Origin: Clostridiales bacterium FE2011
GTDB lineage: Bacteria > Bacillota > Clostridia > Christensenellales > Aristaeellaceae
DNA: 64,000 nt
Assembly (NCBI GenBank): GCA_017569305.1
Contig: CP069418.1
Span: 372,001-436,000 of the forward strand
Direction of reading: 5' to 3'
In this document: piece after piece, positions 8,376 to 16,342 of the stretch
Position numbering within the stretch: the stretch's first letter is position 1
Layout of the letters: every line of letters begins with the position of its first letter
Program-made: the position numbers and the translations under genes
Notes under the pieces: model-generated
Databases searched by the model: none
Told to the model about the DNA's origin: nothing
What the model saw: the letters and a program-made list of their open reading frames with translations, nothing else

Positions 8376-9347
8376 TCATTTCCCATTCGCCAATGCTGTT
8401 ATACCCCATTCTTCACACTGCTTCTCGTTTTCCTGCTTCCACTCCGTAAACAGCTCCTCAAAACTCTTTCCGTATGTTTCCCGGATTCCCTTACCGTCAA
8501 TGTTCAGATGGGTAAACACCAGGTCTTTCCCATAGTGTTCTAGCAGAAATTCAATAAAGCAACCACCCTCCAGATCTGAAATGGAGTTAAGCATCGGGTG
8601 CTCCTGCTGCTCTTTGGTCATGGTCATCATATTGTCACATACAGCCAGGTAACGCGTATCAATGGCGAATGGCTGTCCAAACATCCAGGCCACACCGTGA
8701 TAATACACCCTATAGTCCGGATATCCTTCCTCGTCAACCCATCCATTAGCTGCAAAGACAGTTTTTTCTTCTTCCATCAGTCCGTAATGCCAGGCTCTTG
8801 CCGTGTAATTCCGGCAGGTGATCTTCGAAACATACTCGGCTATGCATTCACCCCAAGCACCTGCTGTCACTTCAACCGTCGCGCAGCCATAAGTGAGATA
8901 ATGCGTATACTCATGCAGTAAGACTTCTGCAGCCTGTTCCCAGTTATGAAACAGCCTGATTCCTTTTTCCGGGCCATAGTAATATCCAGAGTAGAACTGT
9001 GCCTCTTCCGCCCGGCCGATAAAGTCCGTATAGATCGAAATCGGTGCGACCTCATCCTTCAGGAAACCCTTCATCACTTCCCGAGCATCGGCGAAGTCTC
9101 GATCCATATTCTCCAGCAGTTTGTACATTCCGTCGTAGAAAGCTTCCTCGCCCAGCAGTTCGATATCTTCTTTGCCCAGGTACAGCACTGCGGATTCCGT
9201 TACCACCTTATAGGGATAATTTTTCTGATTGTCCCCGGTATTCTCTTCAATCTGGTATTTTTGTCCTTCTCCCAGTGCGCTCACTGTGCAGCACAGGACC
9301 AGTATCAGAGCCATCATAAACGCGATTCCACGCAGACCTTTTCTCAT
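8376..9347 (-). CDS. Secreted HExxH protein, putative zinc metallopeptidase (copy 2)
   Basis: A 323-residue paralog of the gene at 7336-8313. The start is Met 9347 with GAGGTG upstream; a GTG-started extension to 9407 exists but lacks a ribosome site. It has a signal peptide, HEYTH (same position as HEYAH in copy 1) and GAWGECIAEYVS. The two are most different around residues 105-140, just before the HExxH, where copy 2 has a Tyr-rich stretch. Only 62 bases separate the genes, so they may be transcribed together from a promoter upstream of 9408. Confidence 0.7.
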   Translation of the reverse strand: MRKGLRGIAFMMALILVLCCTVSALGEGQKYQIEENTGDNQKNYPYKVVTESAVLYLGKEDIELLGEEAFYDGMYKLLENMDRDFADAREVMKGFLKDEVAPISIYTDFIGRAEEAQFYSGYYYGPEKGIRLFHNWEQAAEVLLHEYTHYLTYGCATVEVTAGAWGECIAEYVSKITCRNYTARAWHYGLMEEEKTVFAANGWVDEEGYPDYRVYYHGVAWMFGQPFAIDTRYLAVCDNMMTMTKEQQEHPMLNSISDLEGGCFIEFLLEHYGKDLVFTHLNIDGKGIRETYGKSFEELFTEWKQENEKQCEEWGITALANGK

Positions 9348-9495
9348 CCGGCTGCACCTCGCTTTCCCTGTAAACAGAACGTCTGACTTTTTCTTCCAAT
9401 TCCTCACTCAAATCCGCATTATACCGTACCCCGCGCCTTTTCTCAACACATCTGCCTATATGACGTTAATCCGTCCCTTCTTATTCCTCGTGATG

Positions 9496-9538
9496 CAGAA
9501 GAAGCTCATACAGCTTGCTGCTGCATGAGCTTCTTCTG
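9496..9538 (-). terminator. 14-bp inverted repeat between convergent-spaced genes
   Basis: CAGAAGAAGCTCAT / ATGAGCTTCTTCTG with a 15-base loop. It lies downstream of the LRR gene that ends at 9662 and upstream of the HExxH pair. There is no long U tract on either strand, so its role as a terminator is uncertain. Confidence 0.45.
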
Positions 9539-9555
9539 GTTTAACCATTCATCAC

Positions 9556-9646
9556 ATCGGCCATAGGCCGATATTTCATATTCGGACATGGTCCGAATAT
9601 TTCACATCTGACGCAGTCAGATATATCATGTTGACGCAGTCAACAT
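9556..9646. repeat. Array of four short palindromes with a conserved ATTTCA-type linker
   Basis: Consecutive hairpins: ATCGGCCATAGGCCGAT (9556-9572), ATTCGGACATGGTCCGAAT (9580-9598), ATCTGACGCAGTCAGAT (9606-9622) and GTTGACGCAGTCAAC (9630-9644), about 25 bases apart. Stems differ while the linkers are near-identical (ATTTCAT, ATTTCAC, ATATCAT, ATTTCAT). The repeat unit is a structure rather than a sequence. It lies 17 bases past the stop of the large LRR gene. Confidence 0.7.
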
Positions 9647-9661
9647 TTCATCCTGCCTGCT

Positions 9662-12600
9662 TTACTTCTTGTTAACGTACTCCAGGAACGCCTCATAGTC
9701 CACGCCGTTCACGTCAAACGTCACGGTGACGGTTTCCGGAATCTCGATGGGGTCACCGAATTCCTTCCCGATTTTCGTGATAGTGGCCGTTCCGTCATCG
9801 TTCAGGCGGTAGGAAATATCGCCCTGAGTCAGCACAAATGCGCCGTCCTTCAATTCGAGTTTGAACGTCTGTTTCTCTTCCGCAGGCGCTGTTTCGTCAA
9901 ACGGTACATAATACGGTGAATTCTCCAGTTCAACGACTTCATCCGTTACCTGTTCGGTAGCTTCCGGCTCCTTCACTTCGCCGAAGTCCTGCCAGGACGT
10001 TCCCGACTCTTCCGTCTTTTCCTTCACTTCCGGGAAGATGGTACTCAGCGGGAACCTGACAACCCAGGGACCGTCTATCCTGTCTTTGGAGATGTTCACA
10101 CTCAGGATCAGACTCAATCCATCGATGTCCTCCGGCGTATAGCTGTACATATACTCTTCGTAATACAGATTGCCAACGGACCAGCTCAGAGGCGTATAGG
10201 GAATCTGTCTGTCATAACCGGATCTTCCGTACAGAATGCTGTCAATCCACTCAGAATATCCATCCAGGCCGTCCGCCATCCTGATCTGTATATGCAGCTG
10301 GTTATCAATCCAGCCGATGCCGGTCACATAGACTCCGGGGATCATTTCAATGTCCAGCGGTTTTGTATAATCCAGAACCTTGTAGTCTTCCGGATTCAGT
10401 ACCTTGTCCGGATTTTCCCAGTCTCTGTCCCAAAGCTGTTTTGTGGGATGTACACCTTCCACAGGTTCCATGTGTTCCTTCAGGAGCGGAATCAGATCAG
10501 CCCAGCCGTTGCTGTCGAAGTGAATACTCCTCATCGTCAGCTTCACGGTTTTTTCATCGCTGGCGATTTCGGACTCATGGGTCAGGTGGAGCAGGTAATA
10601 GCACTTATGCTCAGCTTCGTCACAGTACAGCTTGCTGTGCTGGTACGATTCCATGGCTCCGATATCGTCCTCCAGATCCCAGGTATCCGGACTGAAGCCT
10701 TCCATTTTTCCATCCAGATCCTGCAGGGAGTACAGATACCAGGTATCTTTGCCTTCTGCATATCCGGAGATCACTTCCATCCGGATACCCTTGCAGTCAT
10801 GGGTCTCACCGATGGGCTGCAGTTTTTCCCGGACGCCTTGGTAGAAGTAGTCCAGCTGATCCCTGATGATTGCTTCCCCGGACAGGGAGATCACATTATC
10901 GGTCGGCAGGCTTTCCGGGGCTCCCAGGAACTGAATGCCGTCAAGGTCAATACCGTAGTACCATTCGGTGTCCTTGATCATGTTGATGACTACCCGTTCA
11001 TACCGCGAATCTTTGCTTGCGTCCGGCTCCATCTCAACCGTGCAGTAATATGTCTCTTCTCCATTCGCAACTTTTACGTCATCAATCCTGTAGCTCAGGG
11101 GCTTCCATTTCAACAGCTCATCAATCTTCCGCTGTGTCTCTTCCCCGCCGACTCTCTGGTCATGTATGAAAGAGTACGGCAGTTCGTCCGTATCGCCCTG
11201 CGCCCATCTGCAGAAGAATTCCCAGATGGTATATTTCTTGTAGTCGTGCAGGGTCTCCGGATAGGAGCTGATGTATTGAATTTCCTCCGCCCCTGCAGAG
11301 ATGGTATTTTCCGCTGCGGTTTCCGGCGCTTCAGTCTTCTCCTCTGTCTTCTCTTCTGTCTTCACCTTCACGTCAGGACAGATCGTGCTCAGCGGGAACT
11401 TTATATCCCAGAAACCATATTTCCCTTCCTTGGTGTATGTTGCCTGAACCGACAACTTCAGCTGTTCCGCCTCTTCAGGTTTGTAATTCAACACATACTC
11501 CTCGTATGACGTGCTGCCTGTATACCAGCGCAGCGGGCTGTAGGAAAGGTTCCTGTCAGCGAAATAATATTCTTGTCCGTCCATCAGGAGATAAGCATAG
11601 CGATAATCATTCGAATCCATTTTGAGCTGCACATGCAGTTTTCCGTCAATCCAGCCGATACCATTAACAGTAATACCAGGCGCCACCTGGAGATTCATAG
11701 GTTCACTGCAGTCCAGGATCTTCTTTTCTTCCTCTGTCAGGTCTCTGCCTTCATGCTGGTAATCGCTGTGATACACGTCCGACGGGGCCGTTGTTATGTT
11801 CTTCGCTTCTCCGTTGCACTCCGCAGCCAATCCTGAAAGATCTGCCCATCCGGTCTGGAGGAAATATAAGCCATCCAATGTCAGGATAATCTCCCGTTCA
11901 TTGGTATTGACCATATCCTCGTAGTGGACATGCACCAGATTGTAGTACTTGTGTGCCTTGAGGTCGTGATACAGCGTTTTGGGTGCATACCATTCCAGGT
12001 CACCGATATTACTTCTCAGGCTTACATCGAGACTGCAGTCATCGTACTTACCTTCCAGGTCCTCCACGGTATAGTAAATCCAGGCGTCTGTACCCCTTAC
12101 AAGGCCGGAGATCATCTCAATGCGTACGCCGTTCTTCTCGACGCTCTCGCCGACCGGAATCAGTTCTCCTTCTGCGCTTTCTTCCCGCAGCTGCGCCGCC
12201 AACTTATCCCGGACCACATCTTCCGTTGCCAGAGAGTAGACCTTCTGTTTCGGGTTGAATTCCGCAGGTTCCACGGTCTTTATGCCCGCTGCGTCAACGC
12301 CCCTTGTCGCGCCGGTATTCACATTGATTTCCACCTGCACGCACCGTGCCGGTTCTCCATCTTCATGGGCCATTTCCAGTGTGCACTGGTATGCCCTGTA
12401 ATAACCGCTGCCGCCGGCAACTACGTTGTTAATCTGGAAGCTCACCGGTTTTCCCAGTTCCAGCAGGTCATTCACCATTGCTTTCACAGCTGCGCTGCTT
12501 GTTCTCTGTTCGGGAACAAAGCATTCCGGAAGCTCATTTGTGTCTCCCTGCGACCATTTGCAGAGGAAGTCAAACAGAAGTTCCTTTTCAACATCACTGG

Positions 12601-13552
12601 TGAGTTCCGGATATGCATTGGCATATTCCACTGCAGTATCCTTCCCGGCATCTACAGCCGCAGCTTTGACTTCCGGCACCTTTGCTTCGGCATATTCGCC
12701 GACGCCCGTGTACAGTTTCACATTGCCGTTAATACACAGTGTACCGGAACCCCATTTGTTATCACCAACGGTCCATACCACTGATCCCGGTTCGCCATAC
12801 GTAGAATCCTTGCTGGCTTCTTTTTCCTCCACCAGGCTGATCAGGTCAGGACAGTTGCTGATATCCAGCGTCTCCAGCCTGTTGTCCTCAACCATCAGGA
12901 CCCGCACCTTGGGGTTGTGACTCAGATCCAGCTCCGTCAGTGCGTTGCCGATGGCGCTGATGTAGTACAGCTTTGGATTGTAGCTCACGTCCAGTTCCGT
13001 GATCCCGCTCCAGGGGCAGAAAAGCTCCTCCAGATCCGGCATGTTGCTCAGATCCAGTTTGCCCACCGGGTTGCCGGACACTGCCAGCTCTTTCAGTTTT
13101 GAATTGTTGCTGGTGTCAATCGTCCCGACGTCGTTCCAGACGAAGTTCAGCTCTACCAGTTCAGGGTTATTGCTCACGTCCAGTTCCGTCAGCTGGTTTT
13201 CCCCGCAGTAAAGATTCGTCAGCTTTGTGTTCTTGCTCACGTCCAGTGTCTTCAGTTTGTTGCTGCCGCACGAGAGTTCCTTCAGTTCAGTCAGGTACTC
13301 AATGCCCTGCAGGCTTTCAATGTTCCTGGACATCAGGCTCAGTTCTGTAATGCCGTATATTTCGCTCTTGCTGAGTTCCCGGTCATTATTGGCATCAAAT
13401 TTCAGTAATGCATTCCGGAAGGCAGCGTCCGGGAAATTCTGCTCGTCAATCTTGATCCCCGCTTCTTCCGCTCCTGCGGCAAAGCAAAGTACGCACACCA
13501 AAAGCATGCTGATCATGAGAGTAATAATCTTACACCGGTTCTGACGTATCAT
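9662..13552 (-). CDS. Large secreted leucine-rich repeat protein with duplicated C-terminal module
   Basis: A 1296-residue protein. The start at 13552 is preferred because the upstream bases AAAGGATGTGACGGA are the same as those before the LRR gene at 48324. It has a signal peptide (to about 28), an EF-hand-like segment (DANNDRELSKSEI), and about nine short LRRs of the LDVSxNxxL type (about 60-240). Two copies of a roughly 380-residue module follow, each beginning with a WSQGDTNELP / WAQGDTDELP motif and containing RMEVISG and WIYYTVEDLEG-like strands and a WIDGKLH / WIDNQLH strand. There is a short Glu-rich linker between copies and a final beta-rich tail. Probably cell-surface or secreted; ligand unknown. 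Confidence 0.8.
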   Translation of the reverse strand: MIRQNRCKIITLMISMLLVCVLCFAAGAEEAGIKIDEQNFPDAAFRNALLKFDANNDRELSKSEIYGITELSLMSRNIESLQGIEYLTELKELSCGSNKLKTLDVSKNTKLTNLYCGENQLTELDVSNNPELVELNFVWNDVGTIDTSNNSKLKELAVSGNPVGKLDLSNMPDLEELFCPWSGITELDVSYNPKLYYISAIGNALTELDLSHNPKVRVLMVEDNRLETLDISNCPDLISLVEEKEASKDSTYGEPGSVVWTVGDNKWGSGTLCINGNVKLYTGVGEYAEAKVPEVKAAAVDAGKDTAVEYANAYPELTSDVEKELLFDFLCKWSQGDTNELPECFVPEQRTSSAAVKAMVNDLLELGKPVSFQINNVVAGGSGYYRAYQCTLEMAHEDGEPARCVQVEINVNTGATRGVDAAGIKTVEPAEFNPKQKVYSLATEDVVRDKLAAQLREESAEGELIPVGESVEKNGVRIEMISGLVRGTDAWIYYTVEDLEGKYDDCSLDVSLRSNIGDLEWYAPKTLYHDLKAHKYYNLVHVHYEDMVNTNEREIILTLDGLYFLQTGWADLSGLAAECNGEAKNITTAPSDVYHSDYQHEGRDLTEEEKKILDCSEPMNLQVAPGITVNGIGWIDGKLHVQLKMDSNDYRYAYLLMDGQEYYFADRNLSYSPLRWYTGSTSYEEYVLNYKPEEAEQLKLSVQATYTKEGKYGFWDIKFPLSTICPDVKVKTEEKTEEKTEAPETAAENTISAGAEEIQYISSYPETLHDYKKYTIWEFFCRWAQGDTDELPYSFIHDQRVGGEETQRKIDELLKWKPLSYRIDDVKVANGEETYYCTVEMEPDASKDSRYERVVINMIKDTEWYYGIDLDGIQFLGAPESLPTDNVISLSGEAIIRDQLDYFYQGVREKLQPIGETHDCKGIRMEVISGYAEGKDTWYLYSLQDLDGKMEGFSPDTWDLEDDIGAMESYQHSKLYCDEAEHKCYYLLHLTHESEIASDEKTVKLTMRSIHFDSNGWADLIPLLKEHMEPVEGVHPTKQLWDRDWENPDKVLNPEDYKVLDYTKPLDIEMIPGVYVTGIGWIDNQLHIQIRMADGLDGYSEWIDSILYGRSGYDRQIPYTPLSWSVGNLYYEEYMYSYTPEDIDGLSLILSVNISKDRIDGPWVVRFPLSTIFPEVKEKTEESGTSWQDFGEVKEPEATEQVTDEVVELENSPYYVPFDETAPAEEKQTFKLELKDGAFVLTQGDISYRLNDDGTATITKIGKEFGDPIEIPETVTVTFDVNGVDYEAFLEYVNKK

Positions 13553-13645
13553 TCCGTCACATCCTTTCTCCATTTCCCCTTTTCAATTGGGCTCCATATA
13601 AACAGACGTGGATCAACCTCGTTTCGTTCATGCTGTGATAATTTT

Positions 13646-13662
13646 TTTACACCGCTGTTACA
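13646..13662 (-). promoter_or_regulatory. WalR-type direct repeat upstream of the large LRR gene
   Basis: On the minus strand TGTAAC-AGCGG-TGTAAA, a full match to the WalR/YycF consensus TGTWAH-N5-TGTWAH. It lies about 94 bases before the LRR start codon, in the same orientation as the gene. Confidence 0.55.
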
Positions 13663-13683
13663 TCTTTTTCATTTTGATGAACT

Positions 13684-13713
13684 AAAAATCGGCGTGATCT
13701 TTCATCACGCCGA
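13684..13713 (-). terminator. Terminator of the gene at 13742-14320
   Basis: Perfect 10-bp stem TCGGCGTGAT / ATCACGCCGA with a five-base loop and, on the minus strand, five Ts. It is 28 bases past the stop codon. Confidence 0.85.
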
Positions 13714-13741
13714 AAGCAAGTGCTATGCCTGATACTTCTTG

Positions 13742-14320
13742 TCAACTTTCCTTATAGATATACATAACCAGCACAACACCGTCGTTTATATAAAACAAAT
13801 CCACTTCTGTTTTGTTCCGTAAATCCCATTTCCACACTTTTCCGTGAAGTTCTGATTCCTCCACGATCGGAGCCTCTCCGATTTTGCTGGTCAGTTCCTC
13901 CTGGATCGTATTAAAAGTTGTTCCCGGATTCTCTGTGTTATTACTAAAACTGTCATCTGTGAAATAATGCATAAAGCAAGTGCGGCCATATGCCACAACG
14001 ATCAGTTCGCTTCCTTTGGTTTTATACCCAAAGGCTTCGCTGCTTTTATACATTTGACATGTTGCCACTCCAACCTTGGTAACTTCACCTGTTGGAATAT
14101 ATCCTGCTTTCTGCACTTTTTCATCCGCATATTGAAATGATGTATTCCCATGCAGAATTACTTCCCCGGGCAATACCGGCACACGCCGTTCACTGTTCAA
14201 TGCACCATATGTATAGAATGCTGCAGCTATGATCAAAACAATGCCAACAAAAATGAGGACCTTTTTGATATCCATTCCGTACTCTTTGTTGTACCATTTT
14301 TCGTCCGTTCTGTTGTCCAT
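13742..14320 (-). CDS. Membrane-anchored extracytoplasmic protein (GE-NG paralog A)
   Basis: A 192-residue protein with a short basic cytoplasmic start, one transmembrane segment (about 18-38) and an outside domain. It shares the core GEVILHGNTSFQYADEKVQKAGY and a final aromatic strand (VLVMYIYKE) with the genes at 14681 and 15401. The three are spread over 2.3 kb in the same direction and are probably one family grown by duplication. An internal Met (MDIKKV, residue 16) is another possible start. Function unknown. Confidence 0.7.
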   Translation of the reverse strand: MDNRTDEKWYNKEYGMDIKKVLIFVGIVLIIAAAFYTYGALNSERRVPVLPGEVILHGNTSFQYADEKVQKAGYIPTGEVTKVGVATCQMYKSSEAFGYKTKGSELIVVAYGRTCFMHYFTDDSFSNNTENPGTTFNTIQEELTSKIGEAPIVEESELHGKVWKWDLRNKTEVDLFYINDGVVLVMYIYKES

Positions 14321-14394
14321 TATGCTGCCCTTCCGTATCTGTCACCTTACTGGCGCCATTATATCTTTCATGCTTGCCGCAAGGCAACATCCTT

Positions 14395-14520
14395 TTACAT
14401 CACAACCTGCATTCCGTCCATCGCGGCACCGATGGCCTTCCCGATGACAACATAAACCACCACACACGCCAGCACAATTGCCACAGACTTTAGCACCCCA
14501 GACTTCATAATCATCTTCAT
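14395..14520 (-). CDS. Very small hydrophobic membrane peptide
   Basis: Reading from 14520 gives 41 residues: a Lys/Met start, a single membrane segment with the run VAIVLACVVVYVVIGKAIG, and a short Met-rich end. GGAG is seven bases before the in-frame ATG at 14514, which is the better start (39 residues). It sits alone between two GE-NG paralogs. It could be a small membrane modulator or a type I toxin-like peptide; no relative was recognised. Confidence 0.45.
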   Translation of the reverse strand: MKMIMKSGVLKSVAIVLACVVVYVVIGKAIGAAMDGMQVVM

Positions 14521-14607
14521 TCTCCGTTCAGTATTTACGCAAATCACATTTCCCTCGCCGTAGCTACCACATCATTCATTTTTTTATGAATGATTTCCGA
14601 TAAAAAT

Positions 14608-14653
14608 GTCATCCTGAGCAAGGGGTACGAAGGGAGCGCAGCCGAAGGATCTA
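14608..14653. repeat. Dispersed repeat (GTCATCCTGAGCAAGG...GAAGGATCT)
   Basis: Starts GTCATCCTGAGCAAGG and ends GAAGGATCT, the same beginning as the copy at 19387-19430. The related GTCATTCCGAC type is at 2449 and 19784. It is followed by a simple run of TTTTAAG-like repeats up to 14680. Confidence 0.5.
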
Positions 14654-14680
14654 GTTTTAAGTCTTAAGTTTTAAGTTCGT

Positions 14681-15256
14681 TTATTTATTATAAACGTACA
14701 TCAGCATCAGGTTCTTGTCTCCCATATACAGCACCACAGCTTCGGTACTGGCCTTCAGCGTCCAGAACAGGTACTTCTCCGTTCCGTAACCGTCTTTCCC
14801 TTCCTCCGGTTCTTTGCCGATGATCTTTGTCAGTTCTTCCACAACCGTCTTGCAGATCTCTCCCGGGTTATCCAGGTTGGATGATTCCGTATCCTTGAAC
14901 ACGTGCACAATCTGCAGGCTTCGGTTTTCCGGGTTCTTGGTTTCCGACAGATAACTGTACTCCGTTGTATAGCCGCAGACATCCACGCCCTCGTAATACT
15001 GATTCGTCACATCCTTATACTGCCGGCTTAACCCCATTGGTTTAAACCCGGCGTCCTTCAGTTTCTCATCCGCCCTTTGAAAGCTCATACGCCCATTCAG
15101 GATCACTTCTCCGGGCAGCGCCTCATGCCTCTGCGTGCACCACCTGTATGTCATCCAGGCGAAGCATATGATCAGGACAAACACCGCCGCCAGTATCAGC
15201 GCCTTGCCTGTTTCCCGGCGTGTGTTTGTCTTTACGGGATCGTCATTCCTTCGCAT
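14681..15256 (-). CDS. Membrane-anchored extracytoplasmic protein (GE-NG paralog B)
   Basis: A 191-residue protein with a basic N terminus, one membrane segment (about 18-38) and an outer domain beginning LPGEVILNGRMSFQRADEKL. It ends with the strand NLMLMYVYNK, as in its relatives at 13742 and 15401. All three carry 'NPG' about 60 residues before the end, followed by a helix (TVVEELTKIIGKEP). No enzymatic motif. Its promoter region holds a WalR-type repeat at 15327. Confidence 0.72.
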   Translation of the reverse strand: MRRNDDPVKTNTRRETGKALILAAVFVLIICFAWMTYRWCTQRHEALPGEVILNGRMSFQRADEKLKDAGFKPMGLSRQYKDVTNQYYEGVDVCGYTTEYSYLSETKNPENRSLQIVHVFKDTESSNLDNPGEICKTVVEELTKIIGKEPEEGKDGYGTEKYLFWTLKASTEAVVLYMGDKNLMLMYVYNK

Positions 15257-15326
15257 GCCTTCACCTGTCCTTCTGTTATGATACTCTCATGATAATCTGC
15301 CTCCTGTTTCAATGTCATCACTGTGA

Positions 15327-15343
15327 TGTAACAGCCATGTAAA
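15327..15343 (+). promoter_or_regulatory. WalR-type direct repeat
   Basis: TGTAAC-AGCCA-TGTAAA on the plus strand fits TGTWAH-N5-TGTWAH exactly. It lies about 70 bases before the minus-strand gene at 14681-15256, in the opposite orientation to that gene, and just past the end of the gene at 15401. Confidence 0.5.
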
Positions 15344-15348
15344 TTCAA

Positions 15349-15377
15349 AAAAAGAATCCTTTCTCAGGATTCTTTTT
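15349..15377 (-). terminator. Terminator after GE-NG paralog C
   Basis: AAAAAGAATCCT / AGGATTCTTTTT, a 12-bp perfect stem with a five-base loop; A and T runs on both sides would let it act on both strands. It is 24 bases past the stop at 15401. Confidence 0.8.
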
Positions 15378-15400
15378 CCATATTCTTCCTGCTGTGCCGG

Positions 15401-15976
15401 TCACTTGGTATAGGAGTACATCAGTTCCCAGAGCCCATTCTGCATATAGCCCATGATTACCGTTGATCTGCCTTTCAGTTCCCAGTACAGAAAGCCTTCT
15501 TCCTCTGTCGGTTCCTTTCCCAGGCTTTGCGTCAGTTTCTCCCGGACGTCGGTAAAGCTCTTTCCGGGGTTCTCCATGTTTGTCAACGGGTCTTCCGTGA
15601 AACAGTGGATAATCGCCAGCATATTGCTCTTTTTACCAAGAGCAGTATACCCCAGTAAGCTGATATCCGCCTTATGGCCGTATACTTTCCGGCCCTCGTA
15701 CCGCTGTACCTGCGCATCTTCCGGGGAAACGTCGCTTTCCACGGGCACAAACCCGGCTTCCCTCAGTTTCGCGTCCGCTTCTTCAAAACTGATATCTCCG
15801 TTCAGCAGCACTTCTCCGTCCAGTGCCACCTTCCGTTCAGTTTCCTGTGTTTCATTCCGGATCAGCGCTCCGCCCAGGATAACAACCGCAAGGACGAATA
15901 TGATCACCCGCAGGTTGGTTCTCCCTCTTTTTCTGATCTTGTCCCTCTCCATAGAGAAATTGTCATAGTTCTGCAT
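15401..15976 (-). CDS. Membrane-anchored extracytoplasmic protein (GE-NG paralog C)
   Basis: A 191-residue protein, very basic before one membrane segment (about 22-42). Its outer domain has LDGEVLLNGDISFEEADAKLREAGF, then NPGKSFTDVREKLTQSLGKEP and a final aromatic strand, all shared with the proteins at 13742 and 14681. It begins 3 bases after the stop of the upstream gene (15980-16291), so the two are translated from one transcript. Unknown function. Confidence 0.72.
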   Translation of the reverse strand: MQNYDNFSMERDKIRKRGRTNLRVIIFVLAVVILGGALIRNETQETERKVALDGEVLLNGDISFEEADAKLREAGFVPVESDVSPEDAQVQRYEGRKVYGHKADISLLGYTALGKKSNMLAIIHCFTEDPLTNMENPGKSFTDVREKLTQSLGKEPTEEEGFLYWELKGRSTVIMGYMQNGLWELMYSYTK

Positions 15977-15979
15977 ACG

Positions 15980-16291
15980 TCATTCACCTTTCTTCTTAAA
16001 CCAGATCTCCCAGATACTTCCCACAATGCCTATGCCCATAACCACCATGCAAATGTCACCCAGCCAGGAAAGCCCCGGGATATAGCCTGTCAGCCACAGA
16101 ACAAACCAGGCAATCAGCACCACTACCGGAAAAGTCAGCTTTGCGTCAGGCCTGATCCAGCGCCATTTCCTGGCATATCTTATTCCATCCGGCTGCGGAT
16201 CAACAAAGGTTTCATCCTTAAACGTCAGCTGCTGTTTCTGCTCCATCTCATCCAGGAGTTCAAAGTTGGACCTTTTTCCGTTCTCAGACAC
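15980..16291 (-). CDS. Small membrane protein in operon with GE-NG paralog C
   Basis: A 103-residue protein with a hydrophilic first half (about 1-50) and two hydrophobic segments (about 53-70 and 75-94), ending KKKGE. No known domain. The three-base gap to the next gene shows tight coupling. Confidence 0.6.
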   Translation of the reverse strand: MSENGKRSNFELLDEMEQKQQLTFKDETFVDPQPDGIRYARKWRWIRPDAKLTFPVVVLIAWFVLWLTGYIPGLSWLGDICMVVMGIGIVGSIWEIWFKKKGE

Positions 16292-16342
16292 GTTAACCCT
16301 CCGTAGTCACAGTAACTGTCATATTGGCTTGCTGCCATTATT

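Noticed and set aside
9556-9646. CRISPR array
   Set aside because: The regular 25-base spacing is suggestive, but there is no constant direct repeat; the constant parts are only seven-base linkers and the rest are palindromes. No cas gene nearby.
10292-12784. Plus-strand frames of 286-405 codons inside the large LRR gene
   Set aside because: They are shadows of a continuous 1296-codon gene with a signal peptide and internal repeats on the minus strand.
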